A stretch of DNA of 64,000 bases from Diaporthe sp. PMI_573 (lineage: Eukaryota; Ascomycota; Sordariomycetes; Diaporthales; Diaporthaceae). The stretch is from positions 1 through 64,000 of the forward strand of contig JAJTUP010000149.1 in NCBI GenBank assembly GCA_021399435.1. The letters are read 5' to 3'. The position numbers and the translations under genes were made by a program. This document shows, in pieces, positions 43,712-55,951 of the stretch; within the stretch, counting starts at the first letter, position 1, and the number at the start of each line of letters is the position of its first letter. The notes below the pieces were generated by a model, which was given only the letters and a program-made list of their open reading frames with translations, ran no database searches and had not been told where the DNA came from.

Positions 43712-45299
43712 GGCGGAAGGATCTGAGTCTATATGTAAGTCCTAAATAATCTGGGAAAGAGATGTACAGAAGTTCGCCATGGTTGCCTTAATCGATAGGC
43801 TCTGGTATCCAAACAGTGTTTACTACAGTCACTACTAAAGGCAAAGACTTTCACTCCAAGTTGATTTATAAGAAACCACAAAGATACTGGGGATTTTGCG
43901 ATTAATAACTACTGATAAGGACTTAATAGCCTTTACTAAAGGATTACAATATTTACAACCTCCCTCTTGTATTTTAAGAATGCTCCGTGCTTACTAGATT
44001 AAGGAGGTACTCATACTGTAGACGGTATATGGCTTACAAAAGAACCATGCCTCGGGGTCTTCCCTATATTATGCCTCATTACTGACTGTGTAATCAGATA
44101 CAGCCCCTAAATACTAGTGGGTATGTGCCTAAGCAGCCCCCGATGAATAAGTTATCCTCCTGCCCCTGATAGCTGCTGCATGGTTGTTGAAAACAAGCTC
44201 GTCATACCACCTCTAAGATTTTCCCACCCAAATACCGTCTTAAGTAACTTTTATAGCATTGGTAAGAACCTTGTGATATAAATCTGTTTGTCATTAGTTA
44301 AATTAGATGTTTCTTGTATTTATCTGTTAATACACCGAGTCTGTACTTAATAATGGCTCGATATTAATTTCAACTAATATAATCTTTCTACATAGCGTGT
44401 CTGTAATATATTTTTAAATTAAAGTAGTAAAGTATTGCTTTAAAGTATTAAACCGGTCTTCCCTACTGTGACAAACTATTTCTTTAGTATATATATTTGG
44501 AGCTACTAATATAAAGTATAGATACTTAAATTGGGACTATCCAAGATATATTAAAAGCTGCTCTAGTTAGGTAAGTGTTATATTGTAGAAGCTGCCTTCT
44601 GTACCTAAAGGAAAGCTTTAATGCTTTAGATAGTAAGAGATAGCACGAAATATAAAATCTACCTACTTTTGTATGTTTATTGCTGCATAAAGTGCGTTAT
44701 TATTGCTTGGTCTATTTAATATAAAATTCTCGTATGCCGTTAGGCTTGATTCGCTATTTATAGATTAGAATGTTGCTAATAATTACTTAGGTATTAAATA
44801 ACTAGGTATAAGGTAAAGACTGGGCCCTGTTTTTTTCTTCTTATATTTAGTATTATAATACTGCTAAATATTTAATTGCTAGAATAATTATTGTATAATT
44901 ATCTTGATCCTAAAATATAATTAGCCTCAAAATCCTTAATTTTTTATCCTTATATAGTTACTGTATACTATAAGTAGAATACTTAAACTTATTAGCTTAA
45001 ATATAAAACTTGTCCTCTGGCTAGAATATAGTACTATACTTGTAAAAATATACTTTAACTATCTTCTCTAAGGCTGTTTGATGTCCCTAAGATTTCTAAT
45101 TATAAAGTATACTTCCTTTTAAGTCTTTTCTTGTTGTAAATGTCTTTTGAAAAACCTAAATGCTATTGTAGAATGCTTAACATCTTGGTAGGCAAGGATT
45201 ACTGTAATTAAGTTGATGTTGTAGAATAGTTATTAATAAAATCAACGTCGGTATTGTAGGACTTGTTATAGCGACGTGGAATAGCTTGTAAAAATAGAA
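43712..45299. other. AT-rich spacer, no gene recognised
   Basis: RIP-like composition, particularly 44280-45200. The first 300 bases could be the former P450 promoter. No long frame. Confidence 0.4.
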
Positions 45300-47415
45300 C
45301 TGTCACCTAGGAGATGAGAAGAGATGAAGAGGAAGAGGCGAGGTTGGGCGTAGAGTAGAGTTTATCTGGTTATCCTTATTATGAGGACCTTGGATCAGCT
45401 GGCTATACCGGCAAGCCGAGATAGCGGACGTGTTAGTCTGTATCCCTAACACCCAGGCCGCCCCGTCTCAGATATCTGCAGGTGAGTCGCTATGACTGCC
45501 TACAACGGCTAGGTGAGGCTGTTGGACGGCGGCGCCTAATCTATAGAGAAATAAGATTTCGGAGGATTCACTATTCTGTCCCATCAGGCATCTATATCGA
45601 CTAGCTCTAGAATTCACAGGGAAAGGCCAGTCCCACATACCTGACCGGGAATGGGTGCTGAAACCAGTGGCAACAGAGGACGCCTGTCTAAACCTGCCCG
45701 TCCATGGCTGGCCATACTGCCTGGCCAGAGTGAGGCCTCCATTGCTATAAAGATGCCCTCTCCTCCACGCAGTCCTCATATTGTGGCCCGGAAATGCCCT
45801 CATAGATGATGCCCCCCGCTCACAGGCTGGCTGGCTCACGTGTTGGTCGGGAAGCTTTTATCATCAACCCAAGAGGCACAGCAGGCCTGGCAGTTACGGT
45901 CTCACGGCTAATGGCCAAATGAGCCAGCCCCTTTTTTCTTCTACCGTCTTTCTTTTATCTCTCTGGACTGTGACTTTCAATACATTATAAACAATCCTGC
46001 GTATACTCTATTCCGCGAGGCCATGGTTGTACGTTGCCATCCACGTACACCCAATACCACAGCAGGCACGAATGAGGCTTTCCTGCCATGGAAGTAAAGC
46101 TCCCAACAATACTACGGCCTTGAAAAATCTAGGTTCCCGCAGCCGCATGCTCGTTCGTCATCGTGCAGAGGCTCTCGTGGCAAGGGGCTAGAACACACTT
46201 GCGAGCCATAGAGCCTAGTCCCGGCTTGCCCTCACTTCTACCCTGGGCGATGGCTTCGGAGGTATTTTTACACACCTAGAGAGGCAGCTGGAACCCCAAC
46301 AGAGACATAACAGCCTCTCGAGGCAGTACCGCGAGGTTGTCACACAATTTGGGCTGACACTGTGATTGGCACCCATACCCACACAGGAGACGCCGTGCCT
46401 GCTCATTATGAGGCAGTTGGTGTAGAGCAAATCTTAGCACTATGCCCTGTAAGTGCCTCACCCTCTGCCTTGACGGTTCACCCACCTTGAGCGCACAGAG
46501 GCATGACGACCTTACATTCGTGCCTTGATCCGGTGGTCGACTACGGTGGGCAGCCCAGCTGTATCGTCACATTGCCACCCACCCCAAGCACACAAATGAC
46601 ACTATATACCGCAGTCGTGCCTTGATTCGGTGATCAGCCCTGTAGGCGGCCTATTTATGTCGTGGCATAATCGCGCAGCACATGTTGGTCTAGCCGGAAT
46701 GGTACGACGACCTCGCCCATTGTGCCGCAATTCGTGGGCAGCCCAACTGCGTTGTCGCATCATCGTGCAGCACACGGTTGACCCTATCACGTTCTAGTAT
46801 TCTCGGATATCACTGCCAGTTCGAGTTATGATGTCCATGTCACTTCATGGCCTGTCGTTTGTCATGGGACCCAGGACGCAGGGGAGGAGATCCAAGACCG
46901 GCTCTACTGCTGGGTTGACCCTGCTTTTTAATGATTGAGAATAGTCCTTTTCCGGCCTTCTGACACTCAATCACACATAATGTAGTACGCGGTGTAGATG
47001 GCCTTTGCCAAAATAAGCCCGAGTGGCTGCTCGTTATTTGTACAGTCGCCCAGAAAACGTGCACGTCTGTCTGGCAAGCTCCAGGAGCATGGTCTTCCCT
47101 CCCTCTTGTTGCAAGTCGGACTCATATAAGCGGACTCCACTTTCCCACTATCTTGATCTGCTTTACCACACTTTTCAACCTCTTCCCTCAATTTCCCTAG
47201 CTCTCTTGGCCACTCAGGTGAAATCATCAGTATAGAGTCGACTCTAAATACAACATGTTCTAAGGAGCTTCAACAGCTTTTCCACAGCTCTTTGGGTCCA
47301 TCATTCTGGGATAACCATGAAGAATCGCCCAAGCTGCGTCAGCGGATGCGTGCATGCGCCTCTAGCAAATTCCTATCTCTGAACCACACCCTGCATAACA
47401 ACCCCACAACCGCAC
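45300..47415. other. GC-balanced segment without a recognised gene
   Basis: Composition switches back to about 50% GC. Overlapping frames up to 123 codons occur on both strands (45839-45468, 47227-46967) but none has a recognisable motif. Degenerate repeats at 46518-46770 are listed separately. Confidence 0.4.
46518..46775 (+). repeat. Degenerate repeats with roughly 95-bp spacing
   Basis: CGTGCCTTGATCCGGTGGTC at about 46519 recurs as CGTGCCTTGATTCGGTGATC at about 46616. GTGGGCAGCCCAGCTGTATC at about 46547 recurs as GTGGGCAGCCCAACTGCGTT at about 46734. The spacings of about 97 and 187 bases fit one and two units of a decayed tandem repeat. Confidence 0.55.
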
Positions 47416-47796
47416 TCACGTTGTGTGTTTGACATCCAAGGTCATGCTGGATCCTTCAAGTACAGCTGGACTCGACAGATCAGGGGCGATTTCTTTTGGT
47501 CCGCTCCGAAAAATAGGTTGGCGTCTTCGACGTAGGCTCTCGACAATACTAATGCTGGTAAATAGTCCCGTACAGTATAACATGACAAGGACAAAAAGAT
47601 ATTTAAAACATGTCCCGAGGTTGGGCTCAAAGGAGTTTAAAAACAAAAAGAGGAGGACCGCAAGGGCTGAGTATATCCAGATCAGGAGAGGTGCAAGCAG
47701 GCGCCAATCAACTCGATTAAAGATTGCCAGGTGAGAAACCACCCCAAGTAGCGCGGTGATTGTGCCTAGCATGGCAAGTTCTGTCTTGTCAATCAT
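47416..47796 (-). CDS. Multi-span membrane protein resembling the N-terminal exon of a fungal P450
   Basis: A clean 126-residue frame with three or four hydrophobic helices: AMLGTITALLGVVSHLAIF, LLAPLLIWIYSALAVLLFLF and FKYLFVLVMLYCTGLFTSI. Many fungal P450s begin this way: helix, 'SHLxxF', an acidic/aromatic turn, helix, helix with LFTSI, then a basic proline-rich hinge. Here LRRRRQPIFRSGPKE follows the last helix. The rest of a P450 is not found downstream, so this is either an orphaned exon or an unrelated small membrane protein. The ATG at 47796 (CCATGATTG) has a TATA-like TTTATAAG about 110 bases upstream (minus strand, 47903-47911). No internal stop and no RIP signature. Confidence 0.45.
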   Translation of the reverse strand: MIDKTELAMLGTITALLGVVSHLAIFNRVDWRLLAPLLIWIYSALAVLLFLFLNSFEPNLGTCFKYLFVLVMLYCTGLFTSISIVESLRRRRQPIFRSGPKEIAPDLSSPAVLEGSSMTLDVKHTT

Positions 47797-47902
47797 GGCT
47801 TAGTTACATGCACTGTCGTCAAGAAGGCAGGGAAATTTTCAGAAAATGCATCAATGGACAAAGCGAGCGGCAGATGTCTCCTGGAGTACTGCACCAGCAG
47901 AA

Positions 47903-47911
47903 CTTATAAAG
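47903..47911 (-). promoter_or_regulatory. Candidate TATA box for the membrane-protein frame
   Basis: CTTTATAAG on the minus strand about 110 bases before the ATG at 47796. Confidence 0.35.
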
Positions 47912-49147
47912 AGGTGACCTGGAGATGAGCGCCTGGGTGAAAGCGAGCGCACGCATCAAGCATGGCCGTTTCTGGCAGACAACGGTGTTGGTTGACTGCT
48001 AAATTTGGCGGCCAATGGCAGGCCCGGATGTGGTGTTGGCATCGGTGGTTGCTGGGCTTTGGGGTCTTCACCAGGAGTCTCGCCAGCGGCGCAGTGCTAG
48101 AGCTTCGGGGGCATTTAGTCTTAGCGCCGACCGAAACAGCCGCCTCCGTAACGGCAGTTGAGAAGCTAAGAAGGCAATGCATATCACTCATAATGGCACA
48201 GCATATTCTATTGAACGTGAAATAAAAATTCTGCGTGGTTGATTGTCCACAGAAAGGTAGATAGTGCTGATACAGCCCGACTCCGCACCACTTGGCCGAG
48301 CTGCCGTCATGCGTGTCCCGGTAGCCAGGGTTTGGTCAGGAATCAACAGTCAACAAAAGACCCGCCAAAGTTCAAATACACGTTGCAGTCACGAATTTAA
48401 CCATAGTGAGAAACAGGGCTCAGCTGTCCTTGCATTATTTGTGGATCCCTACTGGGCACGCTTGAGTCCGCTCGAGTCGACCGGCGCTGGCATCCACAGA
48501 GCTTTTGAATAGCTGGCGATCTGATCTTATACTGCCGCGGCTGATCGACAAGAGTTGGCCGGTGCTGCTCGCGATGTCACAAGGGCGGGTGGCGAGAACC
48601 TCAGCGCCTAACAATCTCTTTATGTGGACGCTTGCTACGACCACAGGGCTGTGCGGAGCTCCATAGTCGACTCGTTGCTGACCGGCGTCTCAATGCATGC
48701 GTGCTCGCCGCTGAGATCGGGAGGTGACCAGCAAGCGGTACACCATTTGTTCCAACTAGCGCCCTTTCATCCTTTAGTGGAATATAGGAGGCATTTCAGA
48801 CCTGGTGTTCTAGAAGTGCTTACAGGCCACGTACTGTCTATCGAGTTCGCATTACACTGAGCTCACAGTACTGGTTTAAGTTCTTTCGAGACTCGAGGTC
48901 GGTAATATAAGTACGTACGAAAGTTTTAATAAACTGGTAGTCAAAAACGAATGAAGTGTAGTACATAAAAGGAAACCTCTGCACCTATGTAGACTAGTGA
49001 AAACCAGAACTGAGTTGTAAAGAGAATAGCAACCATTCTTGCATTTCTGCATCGTCTTCCCTCCCCTCCGTCATTCTGCTAACACCCTATCCTTCTTAAT
49101 GTCTAGTCTTGTGCAAAATATCAAAGGAATTTCTCACTTCCATACTC
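47912..49147. other. Spacer, nothing recognised
   Basis: GC-balanced to about 48860 with overlapping short frames on both strands, then AT-richer. No supported gene. Confidence 0.4.
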
Positions 49148-49705
49148 TCAGAACCCATATCTGTCCCCATTATAATTAATACAACATTGATATGACTTGA
49201 CCGAGATTTGATTCCCACGCTGAGTAATGTTTGTAGAAAATCTACTTAGAATGAGATAACCTCTATTGCGGGGTTTAAGGGAACAGACAACTAATCTGAG
49301 ATCGAAGATGTCTTGAACGTTCAATTGGGCCGTAGAACCTAGATACCCAGTAATGAATCCTGAAAGGGTTGAGAGGCTATCTTGGTTAAGAGAATTTCCT
49401 GTAGAGTCTATAAAGGTATCTAGGACAATTGAGGCAGAAACAGCTTCCGAGGGAATGAACTGGCCTTTAGGATACCGTTAACTACCAAATTCTTTTTCCT
49501 GAAACTTGATCTACTTACCATTTATATTGACAGGCTTGGCAGGAAGTTGATAGAAGCAGTCATCGTCAAATAAAGGTATATTGAAAACCTGGATAAGTGG
49601 CGGATTATCGTTATTTACCTTTACCACAATTTAGATATTAGGAAGGGTGGTAGAGCAAGCTAAAGCTGCTGTAAAGAATCCCAGAAGGGGGAAATAGATA
49701 ATCAT
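49148..49705 (-). pseudogene. Small secreted protein gene with one intron and one nonsense codon
   Basis: Exon 1 (49705-49519) begins MIIYFPLLGFFTAALACSTT, a textbook signal peptide. After a TAA (at PNI-stop-IVVKVN) it continues NNDNPPLIQVFN, DDDCFYQLPAKPVNIN. A GTAAGT donor at 49518 and a TAAAG acceptor at 49465, with TTAAC between, define a 54-bp intron. Exon 2 (49464-49148) continues in phase with QFIPSEAVSASIVLDT, then STLSGFITGYLGSTAQLNVQ and a Cys-Cys tail, ending at TGA 49148. The product would be 167 codons, secreted, family unknown. The single TAA is one CAA-to-TAA transition away from an open frame, suggesting recent loss or a polymorphic allele. Confidence 0.5.
49465..49518 (-). 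other. Predicted 54-bp intron of the small secreted protein gene
   Basis: Donor GTAAGT, internal TTAAC as branch site, acceptor AAAG. Removing it restores the frame past a stop in the unspliced sequence (TAG after VNINGK). Confidence 0.5.
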
Positions 49706-51126
49706 GATGCGGTTGACGGTTGGTGTAAGATAGATAGATCAAGCAGCAAGTTGTATCAATGTAACTAAGTATTTTTCTGAACTTAGGGTCTATAGGGTAT
49801 ACTTTAAACAGAGTCTAGATAAAGGCATTTACTTAAACAGATTTGGGTAGTATACGATTTATTTAAAGAATCCTTTAAATACCCACTCAGAGTATTTATT
49901 TTTATCTTGAGAGGCCCGCAGGTCAGCCCTATAGAGGAGGCTGTTCTTTTGCGGGCCGGTTGGCCCGGTACCACCACCGATGAGGAACCGGATCCGGGAG
50001 ACAACGCGCTTTCAAGACGCTTGTTGACGAGAATATCGCGGATAGATCTAAAAATAGATGAATCCCCTACGTGCAATCCACCGGTTGCAGAAGAAAGGGA
50101 TAGTCGCAGCTAAACCTCGTTATTCCTTGGCATGCCGACCACGGGAAGCTGCCACTTCTCCGGCGCGGGGCGGCGGGGTACGTTTTCGACTGTTTCGGCT
50201 CGATATGAATTTGTGTCTGGGTCTCCAGCATTAAAGCTACGAGTATTTCATCACAGTATGTTGGGAAAGAAGATTCCAGAAACATTATACGATTCTCAAC
50301 CCCGCCTGATCGATGGTGGCGGCATTATTGTACTATACATGGACTACTGCACACGGTCCATTTGTACAAACTGTCTCGGCTTCGGGGTTGGGGGGTTAGC
50401 TCACAAGTTAACAATCGTACAGTCCGCCGATGATCGCGGGGAATGGCAATCTCGAAATGACGGTTTGCGATGTGCGTTCGGCAGAGGTGGAACTCCGTCT
50501 CGGCCGGGTCTAACTACCGCAGCACTGCAGGATGGTGGTAATGGTCGGCGGCATTGTTGTCCAGCCTCCACCCAGCGTCGGTTGACGCCGTCGGCATTCC
50601 TTGAGCCTGCCAGAGAGATCCAGAAGTGCTGATTCGGTATTTAGGCGCCGCGGATGTCCGGTCGAGCGTCGTTTACGCTGGACCGGTCGATAAGTGGGGG
50701 TGATGCGCAACACCGACGGTGTGCGCCAGAGATAGACGCGATCGCCGCGCATGCGTTCGGCTTCACGGCGTGACTGTCCCAAGAGCCGGACACAGCAAAC
50801 GACCGCTGCAGCGAGGACAGTAAGCACGTATTCCGACGGGATCACAAGCCGGCCATCTACCTCCTCGATCCCCACTAGGGCTTTTGACGCTATTATCAAA
50901 GCGCGAGACCTCGCCGTGCCGGAATCCCTTGGCAACGCTCTGCTAAATTCAAATCATATACAGGGACAAGGGACATTCCCGAGCAATCTGCTTAGTCGCG
51001 AGTCACCTTAAGCTACAACAGGCTCTCCAAGCCTATGCCGCCTGCCGCCGCACAACAGCGCTTCTTCGATCAAGTCTGGGATTTTCCCAATGCTTTCGTG
51101 CACGGTAGGTGGCTCGGAGAGGTCCT
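49706..51126. other. GC-rich segment with unassigned open frames
   Basis: From about 49900 GC exceeds 50%. The longest frames are 50132-50632 (+, 166 codons) and 50935-50510 (-, 141 codons). They overlap. The minus frame has a membrane-helix-like YVLTVLAAAVVCCVRLL and then basic sequence; the plus frame has no motif. I cannot decide which, if either, is real, and neither start is an obvious ATG promoter unit. Confidence 0.35.
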
Positions 51127-51309
51127 CTCCGCCATGCGTGGTCGGAGGGGCCAATAACATCCGTTACCTAGAGTCGGATACTCCGAAGATCGAGGCGATC
51201 ACAACGCCGCCGCCTGCGCAGCTGGTCGATGACAAGCTCAAGACAAAGGATGTCAGCTTTTGAGGTGGCTCAGAAGCGGGAGAAGGAGCTCCGCACCGTC
51301 ATCGTATAG
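51127..51309 (+). pseudogene. Short coding-like remnant of unknown family
   Basis: The plus frame reads VVGGANNIRYLESDTPKIEA, then PPPAQLVDDKLKTKDVS. After a one-base shift near 51260 it continues FEVAQKREKELRTVIV and a stop at 51309. The style (Lys/Glu-rich helix ending in a natural stop) is protein-like and the shift looks like an indel. Upstream a frame with FFDQVWDFPNAFVHGRWLGE (51065-51124) may belong to the same gene. Family not recognised. Confidence 0.35.
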
Positions 51310-52842
51310 GGATGGGCTCTGTAAGACAATTAGCAGCTTGACTTAAGACTTGTTAGAATAAATGCAGAAGCACTCTATTTGTCTTACTAGATCTGGGGAA
51401 TCTGCATCAAAACTGAGGATATTAATCCCCCCAGGACTGTAAACGTGCCTGGCCGGGGCCGTGTCCCTAAGTGTGGGGCTTTCGGGTCTCGGAGCTCGTG
51501 AGTAGCTAATGAGTGGCTCAGCTTGTCGTTAGGTGTGTTTTGGCTGACTGGCTGTGTTTATGCCGATGGGTATCTTTGCTTCTTCCAGGGCCACACCGGC
51601 GATGTTAGTAGCCCTGATGGGCCAGGCATTGGGAGTCTAGAAGGAATAGAATTTACCCTCTGTCAGGAAAAGGAAGCAGATATTTACATCTGGGCATATC
51701 TTAGATAGTTTCGTACATTGCTTCTAAATGTTAAATGCCTGCTGCTTAATAATTCAACTGTCTTCTAAGGATGCTTGCAACATTGTATACTGCGTGTATT
51801 AGAACTTGAGGTGTGTGGTTGAAATTGACAGTAGAAATTACAGGCAATGAATAGCACCCAGACTTATTTCTTCTAAAGGTTTAAATATTTTGATGGACCA
51901 TATAGGTCTGACTCCTAAAATACAAGTATAAAATGGGCTGGCTGAAGTACGCAACTATAAACTTTTTTAATACTGCCGCCCTGCTGTAGCTACTTTCTGT
52001 TCTATTTATAGTAATAAACATCCACTTTTCAGTTTTATTGCAAGAACTGAGTTGTATAATTCAGCAGGTAACGGGCCTAGAGGAAGGCAGCTAAATCTAA
52101 CCGCAGGTTTCTAGGCGGTCTGTATTAGGACGAAATTGCTTCTAGCCTTATACTAGTACTAGCAGCCAGCCTGAGTGAAGCAACATTATGTCTTAGAACT
52201 TCCTTACAGAATGACTAAACAAGCAATAGGCACATAAAATATGTACTTTTTAGGCTATTTACCTGGGACGGGAAAATTTAAAAGCCTTGTATTGTAGTTA
52301 CTATAGCTAATAAGGCGTACATTAGATTATTGGTACCTTCCTTGCTATTAGCTTGTGCTTTATTCTAGCCACCGCGTTTTGATATATTACCCGCTAGACT
52401 TGGAATTAGGGCCGCGTACCACGCCTCGAGAATAAGCTGTCTCTTGTATAAAGCTTGGCGTAAGGCTTATTAAACAAACTTTCACGATTCTCAAGCAGTC
52501 TTAGTGTAGCAAAGGAGTTCGCATCCCTCCTTGAGACCGCCGTCATTATAAACCCGATTTACAGAAGGGTGGCCGGCATCCAGGGAGCGGAGACTGGGGT
52601 TCCACATAAATGGAGTCTGAAAGATATATGTTTGAAATTAATGTAAGATTTGTATCGAAATCTGAGAGGTTTTTGAGACAAAGTATGACTTTAAACCAAG
52701 CCTACTGTCCCTTAATTTAAACCCTACTCTATTACAGGTATATCGGATTGTATATATGGTAGCTCTGCAAGCATTGAGTGTGCCAACATACTTGAGATCA
52801 ATGGTTAGGGTCGTGAAACTGAGCTGCAGCCTGATGTTCAAG
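51310..52842. other. Mostly AT-rich spacer, no gene recognised
   Basis: Composition falls again after 51700. Only short frames (51523-51708 plus; 52841-52638 minus). Confidence 0.4.
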
Positions 52843-54510
52843 CTAATGCGCGCTTATAACCTTACCTGCCATCTTGCAGTGCCTTAAGAACAGGCTTATC
52901 AAGAAGGCCGTCCCTGAGAGGCTGCTGTACAGTAGGTAAACTCCTCTCAGACCATAGATATATGCGTCTAGAACCTGCAACTTCTTTAAGCTCTTACTGG
53001 GCATTTTTTGAAGCTCCTTAACAAATGCCTTGCTCTCTTACGCAATGCCGGTATCAAGGCCTTCCCATTGGAGCTTTACGCTTATTACATTTTGGAATAC
53101 GGTACTACCAACATATACCCCTAAGGCCATTCCGAATTGCCGCATAAATGCGTACATAGCTGCTGCCGGCCCTTTCTTGCCCTGCCTGTATATAGCCTGT
53201 GCGGCGAAATTCTGGGCGTTAAGAACCGCGCCGTGGCCTAGGCTAAGTATGATGAGCACAGTTGCCCATATTATGGTTAACATGTTTCTATTAAATAAGA
53301 CCGTTAGGAAAGAGCCAACTGCAGTAAGGACCTAGCCGAGCCAGATAGGCCAGCGATAGTTTGCTGTACGGGTAACTAATGCCCCGGTGACCATCGAGCT
53401 TGGCACAAGCGTAACCATAATGGGCAGTGTGGAGAGGCCGGTCTGTATAGGGTTATAGGCCTTGACGGCAAGGAAGTAAAGCAGTATATAGTATAGCTGG
53501 CCATAGATCTGGTTTACCGTCAGCCTATCGAGTTGTAAGCCGAGACAGCAAGGTCTCTACAAACAATAAGCCCTTGGATTATACCGCAGATATAGGTGAC
53601 GATTAAGCTGACATTCTAGAAAAGGCTCCGGCAGAGGAAGGGCCTCTGATACTATTTGGCCTCGTAGATAAACGTCCATGTTAGCCCAACTACTCTAAGG
53701 CATAGTGGAATAATCGTGCCGGGGCTTAACCAGCTGTATTGTATACCGCCCCACAAAATAGCAACGAGAAACACAGTACCGGAGAGTATAAAGAGGGAAC
53801 CTCCGATCCAATCTATTCTTCTAAACTTTTCTAAAAGCATAGCAAAAGGTGCTTTAAGGCTGGAAATACTCGGCAAAAGCAACAGGCCTGCCACGTAGAA
53901 GGGGAATATAGCGTAGAATACCTAACGCCAGGTTGAATTCTACGCAATAATACCTCCCAAGACAGGACCCAAGTAATTTCCCAGGGCCTAGGTGCCAAGA
54001 CTATACTAAATCAGCCGGTATTAACTAGGAGGGTAGTCTCATATATATAAAACTATACCACTTAGATCTAAAGCAGAGTGGGACAATATCGGTAAAAATA
54101 ACTAGGCTTAGGACCATAATCCCGGCCCTGCCGACCCCTTGAAACACTCTGCCAACTAGAAGCGGCGTAATTCCCGTAGTAAGACAGTAAAATAAGGTCT
54201 CAAGTGTAAATAACATAATGTAAGCGCGAAGTATGGCAGCACGGCCAAACACATGGCTGGCCTTAGCAAGAAACGGCATCGTAACAGTGCTGGCTAAGAA
54301 ATATACGGTACCAATCTAGATGCCCTAAGTTGTAGTTAAATGTAGATTAAGAGCGATGGCCTAACGATTATCAATACTAGATTCTATTATATATAATTGG
54401 GGAGCCAATATTTAGAGACATAACTATAATATAGGAGTCTAGTGCCACTATAAAAGATAGAACAGACAGTGTTATTATAATTAAGACGTGTTAATTACTT
54501 GGTGCCCAGG
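52843..54510 (-). pseudogene. MFS drug/toxin exporter (DHA2-like), RIP-inactivated
   Basis: About 550 codons of minus-strand sequence read as a multi-span transporter. TM1 with SFIVALDSYIIVMSL lies near 54455. A motif-A-like loop ASHVFGRAAILRAY lies near 54255. LLVGRVFQGVGRAGIMVLSL follows near 54150 and a motif-C-like GPVLGGIIA near 53965, interrupted by TAG. Next are FYVAGLLLLPSISS and the DHA2-typical RIDWIGGSLFILSGTVFLVA and ILWGGIQYSW near 53810-53730. The C-terminal block GPAAAMYAFMRQFGMALGVY (53170) and a last helix AFLISLFLRHC lead to the stop at 52843. TAG/TAA replace Gln/Trp repeatedly, and frame continuity is lost around 53300-53640. Such 14-helix exporters often accompany secondary-metabolite genes, and two P450 remnants are near. 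Substrate unknown. Confidence 0.82.
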
Positions 54511-55951
54511 TAGAAGTCTAATGAGCCACGTGCTTGTCTGATGGGAGAAAACGGTGGTTGGAAAGACTGCTAGAGAGCGAGAAGTGGTGTAAAGTTATTA
54601 TAGTCGGAATATTAGAAGGAGTTATATTCTAAAGGGCGGCGACGGAAATATAATGTACAGCCGGTACCCGTGTAGTTAATACAAGCCCCTCGTCTCGGAG
54701 CTCCTCTGCTTTCAAAACCTTTAGATCTTTATGCGTAGGCAGTGGCCGTCTTAAATAAGACATAGTATATTCTAGGTAACTAGAATGACCAGCAATAATG
54801 GGAAAGTAAGCGTTAATACAGTAGAAGAATAATGGGAGATTGGGTATTTGTAGCGAAAATTCGGAATAAATGCGGCCCTTTTATAAGTACAGCCGGCTAG
54901 GGGAGACGTTTAGCTATGCCTGTTTAATCTCGACAACCCAAGAGTCAAGAAGACTACTAACATTAGTATGTCAACGATGCCTCCCAGGAAAGAAGCCAAA
55001 CTTATCTAGCGCACTAATATATCTTTAGAATAAAATGTTTAAGTTTAAGATCGTGTCATTTCGTTAGTCATTCTGGGTAGTTTCGAGTAAAGGTACCCGA
55101 CGAAATACTATATAGTACATACCCTAAAAGATAGAACAGGAGTTACAAGGTAGACCTCGCAATAACCTAGACTACCTATATGATTGTAGGATGTGGAATA
55201 TTGGTACGCAACTCCCTGAAGTCTGCCTTCTCTTGACCCTTAAATCACTGTAGCCCGCCCAAACTTTGAGACACTATCGCTAGTACTGTACCGAAATTGA
55301 TCCCATTCAACGACGTGGCTCTGTGAACACAGTATCCAAAAGTTCAAGCGCAGAGGTTAGACTTATAGCACTAGAGTACAAGCAAAGCAAGACATACTAG
55401 GAAGAACTCTGCTTAGTCAGGAAACCGCGCGACCTGACCGAGACTCGTTCAATTTAAACGAGTCCTAATTCAATTGCTACGCATGCCAGCAATAGTATTA
55501 CGTAGGCTCAGCCTCGTCTGGAGGTTCTAAAGGCACCCCTCGCGCTTTTGGTGAAGGCGCATGTAAGGCGTGGGTGCCGTGATATGCGATTTACGAGCTA
55601 GTCGTACGGTCACGTCATTTTCACCATGACGCGAAGGGATGGGGCTGTTTATCCCAGCAGCATGGTGCGATACATTTGGCAACGAGTTAAGCGCATGACC
55701 GGTTCACCATCTGCAGCTTGTGCGGGAAAGGACTTTCCTGTATTGCCGTACTCATCATAGCTCTCACCGCCTTTGCTGCCGCAGTTTAGCAGTGCCTGCT
55801 TTGGGACTATATGGGTCCTCTACGCCTACGTAGATATGTAGTGTCCAAGTAATCATTAGAATCCATAGAATTAGGGTCCAGATCTTCGGGGGCCTGCTGA
55901 AGGCGACTCGACCTCAGAAGCCCAATCTCATATTGTGAAGGGGCTGCTTGA
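54511..55951. other. Spacer, no gene recognised
   Basis: AT-rich to about 55200, GC-balanced after. Contains a 20-base match to the 27.5-kb region (see findings). Confidence 0.4.

Noticed and set aside
47000..47230. ELGKLREEVEKCG on the minus strand as a P450 J-helix region
   Set aside because: No ExxR or heme loop follows in any frame, so the link to the P450-like exon upstream is not supported.
53030..53335. A 101-codon plus-strand frame in the exporter region
   Set aside because: It mirrors the hydrophobic helices of the MFS pseudogene on the other strand.
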